Origin: Candidatus Woesearchaeota archaeon
Lineage (GTDB): Archaea > Nanobdellota > Nanobdellia > Woesearchaeales > ARS49
NCBI GenBank assembly: GCA_002687275.1
Contig: NYZT01000043.1
Location: 1 to 38,452, forward strand
DNA: 38,452 nt
Reading direction: 5' to 3'
Part shown: positions 25,901-34,947 of the stretch, piece after piece
Position numbering within the stretch: position 1 is the stretch's first letter
Layout of the letters: every line of letters begins with the position of its first letter
Translations under genes and position numbers: made by a program
Notes under the pieces: generated by a model
What the model was told of the DNA's origin: nothing
What the model saw: the letters and a program-made list of their open reading frames with translations, nothing else
Databases searched by the model: none

Positions 25901-26658
25901 AACTACAGACCAAAGTGTTGGGATGGTACAAAAGGAACAAGCGTGACCTCCCCTGGAGGCGGACGACCAACCCCTACCACATTCTCGTCTCAGAAGTCAT
26001 GCTCCAACAAACCCAGGTGGATCGTGTGATTCCTTACTACAAACGATGGCTCAAGGAATTTCCCACGCTTGCCGCGCTAGCAAGGGCGCCCACGAGGAAG
26101 GTCCTGGCGATATGGTCAGGCCTGGGCTACAACAATCGCGCGCTGCGCTTGCAAAAGCTCGCACAGCAAACAAGCAAGCTGCCGCAGACTGAGGAAGAAC
26201 TGCGCCAGCTTCCTGGCATCGGCCCGTACACCGCCCGAGCCATACTTGCCTTTGCCTTCAACAGAGATGTTGCTGTCGTGGACACCAACATTAGGCGGGT
26301 GTTGATCCACGAGCTTGGACTCCCAGAAGACATCTCTGAAGCAGGGCTAGAGGCCGTGGCGCTTGCCCAGATTCCTAGGGGGAATAGTTGTGAGTGGCAC
26401 AACGCGCTCATGGATTATGGGGCGCTGCATGCCACGTCAAGAAAGACAGGCATAAAGCCACTAAGCACCCAACCCAGGTTTGCTGGCTCGACAAGATGGG
26501 TCAGAGGCCAAATAGTCAGAGCCCTAGTAAAGGAAAAGAGTATACCTCTACCTGAGCTTGAGCAAGCGTTCCCACACACTCGCTTTAGCGAAGTGGTGGC
26601 AAAACTTCGGCAAGAAGGTCTGGTTCGTCAGGTTGGCTCTCGCCTGCAGCTTGGGTGA
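25897..26658 (+). CDS. mutY: A/G-specific adenine glycosylase MutY-like (no 4Fe-4S motif)
   Basis: DLPWRRTTNPYHILVSEVMLQQTQVDRVIPYY, LPGIGPYTARAI, AVVDTNIRRVL; ATG overlaps polX stop (ATGA); C-x6-C-x2-C-x5-C absent. Confidence 0.9.
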   Translation: MKLQTKVLGWYKRNKRDLPWRRTTNPYHILVSEVMLQQTQVDRVIPYYKRWLKEFPTLAALARAPTRKVLAIWSGLGYNNRALRLQKLAQQTSKLPQTEEELRQLPGIGPYTARAILAFAFNRDVAVVDTNIRRVLIHELGLPEDISEAGLEAVALAQIPRGNSCEWHNALMDYGALHATSRKTGIKPLSTQPRFAGSTRWVRGQIVRALVKEKSIPLPELEQAFPHTRFSEVVAKLRQEGLVRQVGSRLQLG

Positions 26659-26980
26659 GCGCTCCTAGTGCCTCTGCGTACGACTTTCGCTTGTGGACTG
26701 CGTGCTTCTTCCGCAACGCCGTGGTTACCTTCTTGATGGCGTTCTTCACCATGTGGCGCTCGCCGAATCCTTGGGCGTGCACGTGGACGTTGTCCCTTCC
26801 GCTGTTCATGTGCAGACTGCACTCTAAACCCTGCAATTTTCTTGTTCGCGCGTTTCCTTTTGTCACAACAGCGCGTATGCTACCTTCTATATCCTGCTTC
26901 CTTAGAAAACCTTCCAACTCTTCCCGTATGAGCCCTGTGTTGAGTGGCGCAACCTTCGAGCTCACGTCAATGGTTGTCAT
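26585..26980 (-). CDS. Hypothetical small basic protein (possibly HPF/S30AE-like)
   Basis: 131-aa ORF; GRDNVHVHAQGFGERHMVKNAIKKVTTALRKK; overlaps mutY 3' end by 74 bp. Confidence 0.6.
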   Translation of the reverse strand: MTTIDVSSKVAPLNTGLIREELEGFLRKQDIEGSIRAVVTKGNARTRKLQGLECSLHMNSGRDNVHVHAQGFGERHMVKNAIKKVTTALRKKHAVHKRKSYAEALGALTQAAGESQPDEPDLLAEVLPPLR

Positions 26981-27026
26981 GGCCCTACCTCCAACTACTC
27001 GGGTAAGGATAACTAGTATTTATATT

Positions 27027-27800
27027 TTATGAATCTTTACAATCTTTGTAACGTTTAATCCTTTGACTCCAAACTTGCTCGTAAACCTGTCGGAAGGTAT
27101 CTGCAATGACTTTATCTTTTATCAAGAAGGCCTTTGGAATTTTTTTGGTATAATATTGCATGTACAACATGTCGTCCACGACGCCCCATTCTGTCTCGTT
27201 GTTCAATTCTGCGAACCCTGTTTCAGTTATTTTGTTTTTTCTTTTCTTTTCCAATAGCTTGTCTTCCATGGGGAAGAGTATTTTTCCCCGAACCTTCAAC
27301 TTATTTCTCAATGCGTGGTGTTCATCATAAAACGCAACCAAACGCTGGTACGCGTGTTTCTTAGCTCCATATACTCGCTCAGTGGACTTCGGGGTTAGCT
27401 TGCCATTTATCTCGTACCACATGGACTTAATCCCGGTAAAGCCTTCATAATACTTATACTCGGATAGGGGGTGCCCGAATTTTTTCTTCTTAAGGTGAAT
27501 CAGTTCAGCTTGCACTTCCTTCCTCTGCTTTTCAAGCGTTTGTTGTTTCTCTCTAAACAGCTCGTTCAGCGATTCGGAGGGTGCTGGCATGAAGACTTTT
27601 GTGTTGTTCCGAAAACGAAAACTTACAAGACCTTTCGAGACAAGTTCTTCAAGAATCTTGTAGATGTTGGAGCTCGCTATGCCGCTTTCACTACATATTT
27701 GCCCGGTTTGGGCCTCGCCTAAGGTAAGAAGAGCCATATATGTTCTTGATTCTTGTGAGGTTAGGTCGATATTCTTTAGCATGAGCTCAATTTTCTTCAT
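27027..27800 (-). CDS. TrmB-family transcriptional regulator
   Basis: N-terminal wHTH LTSQESRTYMALLTLGEAQTGQICSESGIASSNIYKILEELVSKGLV and TrmB-like C-terminal region. Confidence 0.9.
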   Translation of the reverse strand: MKKIELMLKNIDLTSQESRTYMALLTLGEAQTGQICSESGIASSNIYKILEELVSKGLVSFRFRNNTKVFMPAPSESLNELFREKQQTLEKQRKEVQAELIHLKKKKFGHPLSEYKYYEGFTGIKSMWYEINGKLTPKSTERVYGAKKHAYQRLVAFYDEHHALRNKLKVRGKILFPMEDKLLEKKRKNKITETGFAELNNETEWGVVDDMLYMQYYTKKIPKAFLIKDKVIADTFRQVYEQVWSQRIKRYKDCKDS

Positions 27801-27857
27801 TCTACTATAAGGATATAGTAGCTAGATTTTAAATCTTTTGGTTGATTCTAGATACAC

Positions 27858-28841
27858 ATGAAAAAGATACTCATACTACTGCTCCTGCTATTCGCATGTG
27901 GTTCTCAGAACGACACCTTTGACGTCGGAGTAATCGTGCCTCTCACAGGACCTGCTAGCTACTACTCCCAGAATTACGTCAAGGGTATGGAATTAGCGCT
28001 CGAGGAAACCCCGGGAATACAGATCCATGTACAAGATGGAAAATTGGATAGCACTGAAAGTATAAAGGTAGCAAACAGCCTTGAACACTTGGTAGATCCT
28101 GAGGCATACCTCGTCGTTTTTGGAGTGCCAACACACGCCGTAGCGCCTCTACTCCAGGAAACAGGAAAACCGCTTCTCTATGAAGCATACACGCGAGACA
28201 TAGCAGAACTCTATCCCAACGCATACAAATCCAACTTTGATGCGCAGTCAAGCTGCAAAGAACTCACAAAACGCATTGCTCATGAAAAAATAGGCGTGTT
28301 GTTTGCTAATATAATGTACACTGACGAATGCTTAAAGGGAATACGCCAGGTAACCGACGTAACCGAGTATAGATATCCTTATGGAAACCTCGACTTCAGA
28401 ACCTTACTTCTCAAAGCAGAAAAAGACGGCATCGAGAGATTGTTCATCATGGGGCTAAGCCACGAAATACTTAACATGTTTAAGCAACTTACCGAAATGG
28501 GCTCTGACATGCGGGTTGCTTGTGCAGCCAGTTCAGAATGCATCATTCCCTTAGTTGAGAAGAGCATCCCGCAAGATCGACTAAAAGGGACGCTCTCCGT
28601 AGATTACATACCTGAAACAATCGTTGGCTCAGAATTTGGCAAAAAGTACTTGCAAAAATATCCAGAAGCAGAAAAAACGGAAATCATGAATGCTGCTGCA
28701 GGGTTCGAAGCAATAAAGGTGCTTGCGTCAAGGTTTGGAGACTACACAAGCATTATCGGCACCAAAGGATTCCAAAACCGAATAATGCAAACCGAACACT
28801 ACGTTTACGAGTATGACGGAGGATGGAAGGTAGTAGGATAA
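27858..28841 (+). CDS. ABC substrate-binding lipoprotein (Peripla_BP_6-like)
   Basis: Lipobox LLLFAC; FDVGVIVPLTGPASYYSQNYVKGMELALEE. Confidence 0.88.
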   Translation: MKKILILLLLLFACGSQNDTFDVGVIVPLTGPASYYSQNYVKGMELALEETPGIQIHVQDGKLDSTESIKVANSLEHLVDPEAYLVVFGVPTHAVAPLLQETGKPLLYEAYTRDIAELYPNAYKSNFDAQSSCKELTKRIAHEKIGVLFANIMYTDECLKGIRQVTDVTEYRYPYGNLDFRTLLLKAEKDGIERLFIMGLSHEILNMFKQLTEMGSDMRVACAASSECIIPLVEKSIPQDRLKGTLSVDYIPETIVGSEFGKKYLQKYPEAEKTEIMNAAAGFEAIKVLASRFGDYTSIIGTKGFQNRIMQTEHYVYEYDGGWKVVG

Positions 28842-28854
28842 GCGATCCCAGAGA

Positions 28855-30291
28855 TTATGGGATGTGTTTGCTTCTGAGATGTGCGATTAGTGCGGAGGGG
28901 TTGGGTTTTTGGCCGGTGGCGCGCTTGATGAGCTCGTCTGGATCGTAGCGTCTGCCATGCTGGTGGATGTTTTCTTTCAGCCAGTCAGTGAGCCGGGTGA
29001 ACTTGCCCTTGCTAAAGTCGCTTTCCAACTTTAGTTTTTTGTTGGCCTTTTCCCATAGCTGGGCGGCGATCATGGTACCTATGCTATACGTGGGGAAGTA
29101 GCCGAAGCCGTTCGTCCAGTGGATGTCTTGCAAGCACCCTTTGGCGTCGTTGGGCACCTTTAGTCCGAGATATTCTTGCATTCGTGAGTTCCACTCGTCT
29201 GGGATGTCCTTCACCTTGATGGAACCGTCAAATAACCCTCGTTCTATCTCGAAGCGGAGTATGACGTGCATGTGATAGCTTACCTCGTCTGCATTCACCC
29301 TGATGAAGCCGGGAACAACTGCGTTGACATGGCCGTAGCACTGCTCAGGCGTAAGATTCCATCCTTCTTTTTTCAAATGGGGCGAGAGCCAATGCCAGAA
29401 TTCTTTGCCTCGGCTGAGGTGGTTCTCCCATATTCTTGATTGCGATTCGTGCGTTGAGAGGCTGGCTGCATCCCCTTGTGCGGTGCCGTAGTGTTCGTAG
29501 GGTAGTCCTAGGTCGTAGAGTGCGTGTCCGGTTTCGTGGACTGCAGCTAAAATACTCTGGAAGGGTTCTTTTGGGTCGTATCTTGTGGTTATTCTGCAAT
29601 CAACGCAATTTCCTGTGGTGAAGGGGTGGGTGGAGACGTCCATTCTGCCTCGATCCCAGTCAAAGCCCATCTTGGTGGCGACCATGCGACAGATCTTTTC
29701 TTGTTTGGCCACGTCGTACGCTCCCTTAAGTTCGGGCTTGACGTGCCTGTGCTTTAGTAATTGCAGTATGGCTTTTTTGATTTTTTTGAAGTGCACGTCT
29801 ACTTTTTTGCACGTAAGGCTCTCATCGCTGTCTTCAAGGTGGACGTCTAGCGCAAACTTTCGTGGGTTGATGTAGCTGGCGGTTTTTTTCTCAATATCAA
29901 GGATTTTTTGCAGGTGCGGTGCGAACTTCTTAAAATCGCTTTTTGCTCTTGCCTCTCGCCAGACTTCTGTTGCGTGGGTTTTGATTTTGCTGGCGTGTGC
30001 CACGTGTTCTGTGGGCACCTTGGTTGCTTTGCGGTATTCTTTTTCGAGTGTTTTGAGGTTGACGCTTTGTGCTTCGTTTAGTTTTTCTTTTTTTGTCTGG
30101 CGTATGAGCTTGCCTATTTGTTTGCTGGTGAACATGTCGTGCACCACAGAACTTAGCGCTGCGAACTGGTGGGCGCGCATCTCAATCCCTCTTTTGGGCA
30201 TCATGACCTCTTGGTCCCAGCCGAGTATGCCGCCTGCACTGCCTAGATAGCAAACGTTCCTGATCTTGTCAAAGAGTTCTTTGTAGGGCAT
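28855..30291 (-). CDS. Carboxypeptidase Taq (M32) metallopeptidase
   Basis: HETGH active site in ILAAVHETGHALYDLGLP; HPFTTGNCVDCRITTRYD; GFGYFPTYSIGTM. Confidence 0.96.
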   Translation of the reverse strand: MPYKELFDKIRNVCYLGSAGGILGWDQEVMMPKRGIEMRAHQFAALSSVVHDMFTSKQIGKLIRQTKKEKLNEAQSVNLKTLEKEYRKATKVPTEHVAHASKIKTHATEVWREARAKSDFKKFAPHLQKILDIEKKTASYINPRKFALDVHLEDSDESLTCKKVDVHFKKIKKAILQLLKHRHVKPELKGAYDVAKQEKICRMVATKMGFDWDRGRMDVSTHPFTTGNCVDCRITTRYDPKEPFQSILAAVHETGHALYDLGLPYEHYGTAQGDAASLSTHESQSRIWENHLSRGKEFWHWLSPHLKKEGWNLTPEQCYGHVNAVVPGFIRVNADEVSYHMHVILRFEIERGLFDGSIKVKDIPDEWNSRMQEYLGLKVPNDAKGCLQDIHWTNGFGYFPTYSIGTMIAAQLWEKANKKLKLESDFSKGKFTRLTDWLKENIHQHGRRYDPDELIKRATGQKPNPSALIAHLRSKHIP

Positions 30292-30327
30292 GAATCTTTG
30301 CGCGTGTCTTGATATAAAAGCTTATGG

Positions 30328-30888
30328 TTATAACAATTCGGATATGTGCTGTGCGCGTTGTTCTAACGTGTCTGCGATGACCAGATGGGGGTTCTTTCGT
30401 GAGGCAACTTTCCCGATGAGGAACGCGGCACCTGCTGCAGTGATTGTTGGAATGAGAAGGTGGTGATAAAATAGTTGGATTGCTTGTGGAGGTATTTTTT
30501 GATATGCGACGAGTAAGTGTCCTGCGATAATGTGTGCGAGTCCAATCGCTGAACTCGTCCATGCTATGTTTTTGAAGAAGTTAGAGGGTAGGGGCGTGAT
30601 GGAGATTTCTTGATATTCTCTTTTTACGCGGCCAGCAATCGTGGCCTGGAGGTCTAAATTGTAGATAGGTATGCCTGCGTTGTGCGTCACGCCTGCAAAT
30701 ATTCGAAACTCCTCATCATCTATGACGTCTTTAAGTGCATATTTTTTCCCTACGCCTTGAGCGATTTGGTCATGAACGTTTCTAAGCGTGCTGGATACTT
30801 GTGGTTGTGCTTGGACAATAAAGTTGCCAAGCTGAGCAACTGATTCATCATGTGATCCTTCAAGAAGTGAATGGTAAGCAGGCATCAT
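30328..30888 (-). CDS. Hypothetical membrane protein
   Basis: 186-aa ORF with hydrophobic segments; 4-nt overlap with upstream wHTH gene. Confidence 0.65.
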   Translation of the reverse strand: MMPAYHSLLEGSHDESVAQLGNFIVQAQPQVSSTLRNVHDQIAQGVGKKYALKDVIDDEEFRIFAGVTHNAGIPIYNLDLQATIAGRVKREYQEISITPLPSNFFKNIAWTSSAIGLAHIIAGHLLVAYQKIPPQAIQLFYHHLLIPTITAAGAAFLIGKVASRKNPHLVIADTLEQRAQHISELL

Positions 30889-31154
30889 ATCCCGAACGCT
30901 ACGGTAAGATCCTTTAATTCTTTGTATCTTTGTAAGAACTGGTAGCCCTTGTCGGATAGTTGGAACTGCTTTTTGCCGTCTTTTTCATTGACGCTTTCTT
31001 CCATGAGGCCCTTCTCGCGTAGTTCCTTGACGTAGCTTTGTAGGCGTTTGTAGGAGAGGTTGCTCTTGTAGAGTAGGTGGGTGGGTATGATCTTTTCTCT
31101 TTCTGCTATGATGCCAAGAATATCAAAGATGATATCCATTCTCTCACGCTTCAC
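30885..31154 (-). CDS. Winged-helix regulator
   Basis: MDIIFDILGIIAEREKIIPTHLLYKSNLSYKRLQSYVKELREKGLMEE..YQFLQRYKEL. Confidence 0.8.
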   Translation of the reverse strand: MKRERMDIIFDILGIIAEREKIIPTHLLYKSNLSYKRLQSYVKELREKGLMEESVNEKDGKKQFQLSDKGYQFLQRYKELKDLTVAFGI

Positions 31155-31767
31155 TCTTGCCCACCTTCCTCATTTGGACGAACAGCGTACCGTAGCCGAT
31201 GAATTGTAGCACGTGTCCTACCTCAGTTAGTGGGTAGAACAGGCTTACCAAGAACAATAGTTGTGCGACGCTGATGCACAAGAACGCGATGAATGCGTAG
31301 CGAGCGATGCCGCCTCTTTTTTGGGTGTTGTCAAAGAAGTCCCAGGCAATCACTGCAGTATATAGGAATGTTGCTAGGTAGAAGCTCTTGTAGTACAGGT
31401 TGGAAAAGTACAGGAGCAGGATGGTTAGCAAATACATGAGTCCTACGGTTCTGGCCCTATCCCCTTTCAAGTATAGCACCAAGGCAAACGCGCCTATCGT
31501 GGCGAGTATGAAGCTGGCATAGCCAAGCTTGAAAATGAAGGGGTCAAAACTGTAGGAAACGAGTAAGTTTGTGATGATTCTTACGATGCCCCCGGCTGCT
31601 AGCAAGAAGAAGGCAAGACTCCACGTCATGTACTTCTTTTCCTGGCTAAAGTGGAACGCGCGATAGCTCATCACGCACACGCTGAGCGCGAATAGTGCGC
31701 TGATGAGTCCTAGCACGCTGTCTGCTGGGAAGAACCATTCAGGACTTAGACCTAAGACTTGCACCAT
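31144..31767 (-). CDS. Polytopic membrane protein
   Basis: 207 aa, about 6-7 hydrophobic segments; TATA ctttaaaaag upstream. Confidence 0.75.
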   Translation of the reverse strand: MVQVLGLSPEWFFPADSVLGLISALFALSVCVMSYRAFHFSQEKKYMTWSLAFFLLAAGGIVRIITNLLVSYSFDPFIFKLGYASFILATIGAFALVLYLKGDRARTVGLMYLLTILLLYFSNLYYKSFYLATFLYTAVIAWDFFDNTQKRGGIARYAFIAFLCISVAQLLFLVSLFYPLTEVGHVLQFIGYGTLFVQMRKVGKSEA

Positions 31768-31812
31768 GAGACCTTCCTTTACGCTCCCTTTTTAAAGCTT
31801 GTGAAAGTGTTG

Positions 31813-31831
31813 TCACGACAGAGTGTCGTGA
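31813..31831. promoter_or_regulatory. Perfect 8-bp palindrome TCACGACA-GAG-TGTCGTGA (candidate operator)
   Basis: Seen directly; lies between divergent promoters of 31144..31767 and 31904..32008. Confidence 0.6.
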
Positions 31832-31903
31832 GATCCAATCCGTATCAGTCTTTAACAAGCTATATTTAAGCAAGCGCCTGCCATGCCGTAGGAGGTGGTT
31901 AGT

Positions 31904-32008
31904 ATGGCTGAACCACGAAAACTAAGCGAAAAACATGCAGTAAGGCAACTGTTAGAGACAGGACAGATAACCATCGAGGAAGCTCTTTTCATCCAACGCC
32001 TCAGGTAG
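31904..32008 (+). CDS. 34-aa micro-ORF
   Basis: MAEPRKLSEKHAVRQLLETGQITIEEALFIQRLR; TATA tatatttaag ~40 nt upstream, SD-like ggaggtggt, followed by hairpin plus T-run. Confidence 0.6.
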   Translation: MAEPRKLSEKHAVRQLLETGQITIEEALFIQRLR

Positions 32009-32011
32009 ACC

Positions 32012-32040
32012 GCACCTTTTTAAGGTGCTTTTTTATTTTT
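32012..32040 (+). terminator. Hairpin GCACCTT-TTT-AAGGTGC plus T-rich tract
   Basis: 7-bp stem followed by ttttttattttt; may also act as the TATA box of 32047..32322. Confidence 0.5.
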
Positions 32041-32046
32041 GTTTAT

Positions 32047-32322
32047 ATGCGTGAGTTGCCAAGACAGTATCATCTTGCTAATGGCGAGCTTGAACAGTTA
32101 AACACCGCCGCAAGAAATGCGGGGTTTTTCCCCTTAGCGCCGAGCGATTTCTTTAAGGAAACCCAATACCGAACTGAGGACAGAACAGTCGTTGGTAGTC
32201 ATAGCGGACTAACCGGCATTCTACGTGTGCGAGCTACTGACCACCAACTGCAAGGGGTGTTCGCGGTGATGGTGGCTAGCTTCTACGAAAAAAGCGTTGG
32301 GAAGAATACTGAGCTAGCATAA
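32047..32322 (+). CDS. Hypothetical protein
   Basis: 91-aa ORF with TATA-like ctttttaagg ~30 nt upstream. Confidence 0.6.
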   Translation: MRELPRQYHLANGELEQLNTAARNAGFFPLAPSDFFKETQYRTEDRTVVGSHSGLTGILRVRATDHQLQGVFAVMVASFYEKSVGKNTELA

Positions 32323-32358
32323 TAAACCTTTTTATACTCCAAGTGTTGGGTGCAGGGT

Positions 32359-33288
32359 ATGAAAGCAGCCCTAGCACTTATCTTCCTCATGCTAGCAAGC
32401 ACGGTGTACGCTGCCTGCCCTACTGCCGGCAGTCCGGTGTGTGGCGAGGACGGACGAACCTACGCAAATGCTTGTCAGGCAAGAGAGAGGGGCGTCAGGT
32501 TCACACCCGTAGCTTGCGGTGGCAACCGAGACACGCGTGGTAGACTGGTCGGGGCGGCTGTTGCAACAACAAAATCATTGAGCACGCTAAAACGAGCGGC
32601 TGAGACCGCCCATGAGAACTCCATCAAACGGTGTCTCAAGGCTGGTAAGCAGTGTGATGACGCCGTCAAGAAGTCAAAAGATGCAAAGAAGGCATACCTC
32701 GCTGGCTATGCTAACAAGGCCACAACCGTTCTTGAGCAGTTGAAGGTTAGGATAAGCACGATGTCTTTGAGTAACACTTCGAAAGCGCAGTTTGTCCAAC
32801 GAGTCGAGGACCTCTTAGTAACCGTGCGAGACAACGGCAAGAAGGCAAAGGAACTTGCGGCAACAGCCAAGGCTGCAGACGTCGCAAAGATCAACAAGGA
32901 GCTTGCTGACAGCGTGGTAGAGCTGAACGCAGTCCATCTTGAGTCACAAGCCGCAGTGGCAAGTCAAGCAATAGGCTCGCGAGTGGTAAAGTACGAGGTG
33001 GTGCTGGCAAAGATCCAGGCCGTTGTGGTAAAGAAGAAGAGTTTCAACGAAAGCTTCCAAACGAACATTGACGAAATCCGACTCAAGATTGATGAGATGA
33101 AGGTCAAGCAGACAGCCTTCCCGAAAATGATTCTGGCGGGTGATCCTGGTCTGAAAAAGGAAGCATCTGCAATCCGTACCTTGGTGAGAGGTACGGGAAC
33201 AAAGATTAAGTCATTGATTAGCCGGTTGAACGCCGCCATAAAGTCTCACAACCGTGCTATCGAGAAAAAGAAGAAAGCCGCGAAATAA
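32359..33288 (+). CDS. Secreted Kazal-domain protein with helical C-terminus
   Basis: Signal peptide MKAALALIFLMLASTVYA; Kazal pattern CPTAGSPVCGEDGRTYANACQARERGVRFTPVAC; K/A-rich helical tail. Confidence 0.85.
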   Translation: MKAALALIFLMLASTVYAACPTAGSPVCGEDGRTYANACQARERGVRFTPVACGGNRDTRGRLVGAAVATTKSLSTLKRAAETAHENSIKRCLKAGKQCDDAVKKSKDAKKAYLAGYANKATTVLEQLKVRISTMSLSNTSKAQFVQRVEDLLVTVRDNGKKAKELAATAKAADVAKINKELADSVVELNAVHLESQAAVASQAIGSRVVKYEVVLAKIQAVVVKKKSFNESFQTNIDEIRLKIDEMKVKQTAFPKMILAGDPGLKKEASAIRTLVRGTGTKIKSLISRLNAAIKSHNRAIEKKKKAAK

Positions 33289-33994
33289 GTTCTTTGGTTT
33301 TTGGCTTGAAGTTATGACCTGCTCCTTTGATGAGCACAAACCTTGCTTTGATCTCTTTGGCTAACTCTTTTGCGTCCTTGACCGGGATTGCCTGGTCGTT
33401 GCTTCCGTGCACGATGAGCACGGGCTTTTTGTATTTTTTCAAAGATTTTTTCACGCTGAGCGTGAAGAACTCATCATAGAAGGCTTTCTTGAGTTTTTTC
33501 TTGTGCACCCAGTCACCAGGAGAGTTGTAGACGATGTGCTTCTTCTCCCAAAAACTTTTGATCTGTCTAGCCGTGAAGTCATAGTTTACCCCCGTATCTA
33601 GCTCATTGATCATGCCTAACAACACCAGCTTGCTCACTCTCTTATCCTTGTGGGCGTAGAGTGCGGCGTCTATTGCTCCGGTTGAATGGCCTACGAGCAC
33701 TAACTGTTTGTACTTGTAGTTTTTTTCTAAAAAGTTGATTGCGTACTTCACGTCTTTGACCTCTTGGCTCATGAGCTTGTCCGCGAACTTGCCTTCGCTG
33801 GTGTCCGAACCGCTGAAGGTGAAGCGCAGGCAAAGAAACCCTTTCTTTGCTAGACCGGTACAAACTCGCTTGCCTGTTCCTCCCATGGCGCCAGGAAAGC
33901 CGTGCAAGAACACTATCGCGGTGGTGTACTTCTTTGGCTCGTGCACGACACCTTGTAAGACCTGTCCCTTGTTGTTTTTGAAGCTTACTTCCAT
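33257..33994 (-). CDS. Alpha/beta hydrolase
   Basis: VFLHGFPGAMGG, nucleophile elbow GHSTGA, VLIVHGSNDQAIP, GAGHNF. Confidence 0.92.
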   Translation of the reverse strand: MEVSFKNNKGQVLQGVVHEPKKYTTAIVFLHGFPGAMGGTGKRVCTGLAKKGFLCLRFTFSGSDTSEGKFADKLMSQEVKDVKYAINFLEKNYKYKQLVLVGHSTGAIDAALYAHKDKRVSKLVLLGMINELDTGVNYDFTARQIKSFWEKKHIVYNSPGDWVHKKKLKKAFYDEFFTLSVKKSLKKYKKPVLIVHGSNDQAIPVKDAKELAKEIKARFVLIKGAGHNFKPKTKELISRLSSFSR

Positions 33995-34056
33995 TTTCTA
34001 AATAGGTAATACGAATAATAACCGCACGGTTCTTGTCTGAGCTCCAACACCTTTTG

Positions 34057-34947
34057 CTATTTATATGTTGGGGAAAGCTCGAGACCTAGGCGCTTGCCAA
34101 CAGCAAACAGTGCTTCTTGTTGTTTGTGTTCTTTCATTTGTGCTAGTGCGATGGCGGCCTCGTATCTGTCGCCAGGAAGTTGGTCATCCAGCATGGTGAG
34201 CACTGCGTCAGCGCTCCTATATTCTGGTGATTCTTCTGCATCCGCCCGCCATATTCTTTTGTCAAGATGCTTGCACATTTGGGACAGAGCAAAGTTGGAC
34301 ATGCTCACCATCTCATGATCGCGCGTGCCTGAGTACAGCAGGCCTGCCACGTTCTGTTTTTTGTACTGTGCTGTGGTGCTTGACTCCAAGAATCTTACCC
34401 AGTCCGGTATCTTTGTCTTACTGAGCCGCTCGATCCTTCTTGGCTGCGCGGCCATGTAGGCTAGCTCCCGGTGCAGGAGCACCTCCTGGCAGTAATGCAC
34501 AAACCATTGTTCCCTGTTGGGATCTTCTTTGTGTTTTTTGTGGAAGGCCCTCCACGCTCTCCAGTAAAAAAATTCGCTTGCGGCGGAGAAGAACTCGCTT
34601 GTCGCTCCCTCCTCCCGGGCATCTTTGGCAAGCTTGTTCAGTCTTTGTGGGTTCCTAAAGTTGCGTTCCAACCTTTCTTCATGGATAAAGAGTTTCTTTG
34701 CAGCTCTTTTCAACACGTCTAGGTTGATGTAGACGAGCCTTCCGTCCTGCATGGATGCTGCGTTTCTCTCGACCCATAACGGATACTTGAAGGAGGGTCT
34801 TGAGGCTACCACACCATAGGTCAGGTTCTTTCCAAGAAGGCTTGTTTGGCTGAGTATGCGCTGTTCTAGTCTTGGAGGCTCGGTTTTTTGTGTGTGGCTG
34901 CATCCTATCGCGGCTAGCAGTCCGAGGGCTAGAATCAAGCGGGGCAT
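34057..34947 (-). CDS. Hypothetical lipoprotein
   Basis: Lipobox LLAAIGC; overlaps 3' end of the upstream PIN gene by 13 nt. Confidence 0.7.
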   Translation of the reverse strand: MPRLILALGLLAAIGCSHTQKTEPPRLEQRILSQTSLLGKNLTYGVVASRPSFKYPLWVERNAASMQDGRLVYINLDVLKRAAKKLFIHEERLERNFRNPQRLNKLAKDAREEGATSEFFSAASEFFYWRAWRAFHKKHKEDPNREQWFVHYCQEVLLHRELAYMAAQPRRIERLSKTKIPDWVRFLESSTTAQYKKQNVAGLLYSGTRDHEMVSMSNFALSQMCKHLDKRIWRADAEESPEYRSADAVLTMLDDQLPGDRYEAAIALAQMKEHKQQEALFAVGKRLGLELSPTYK

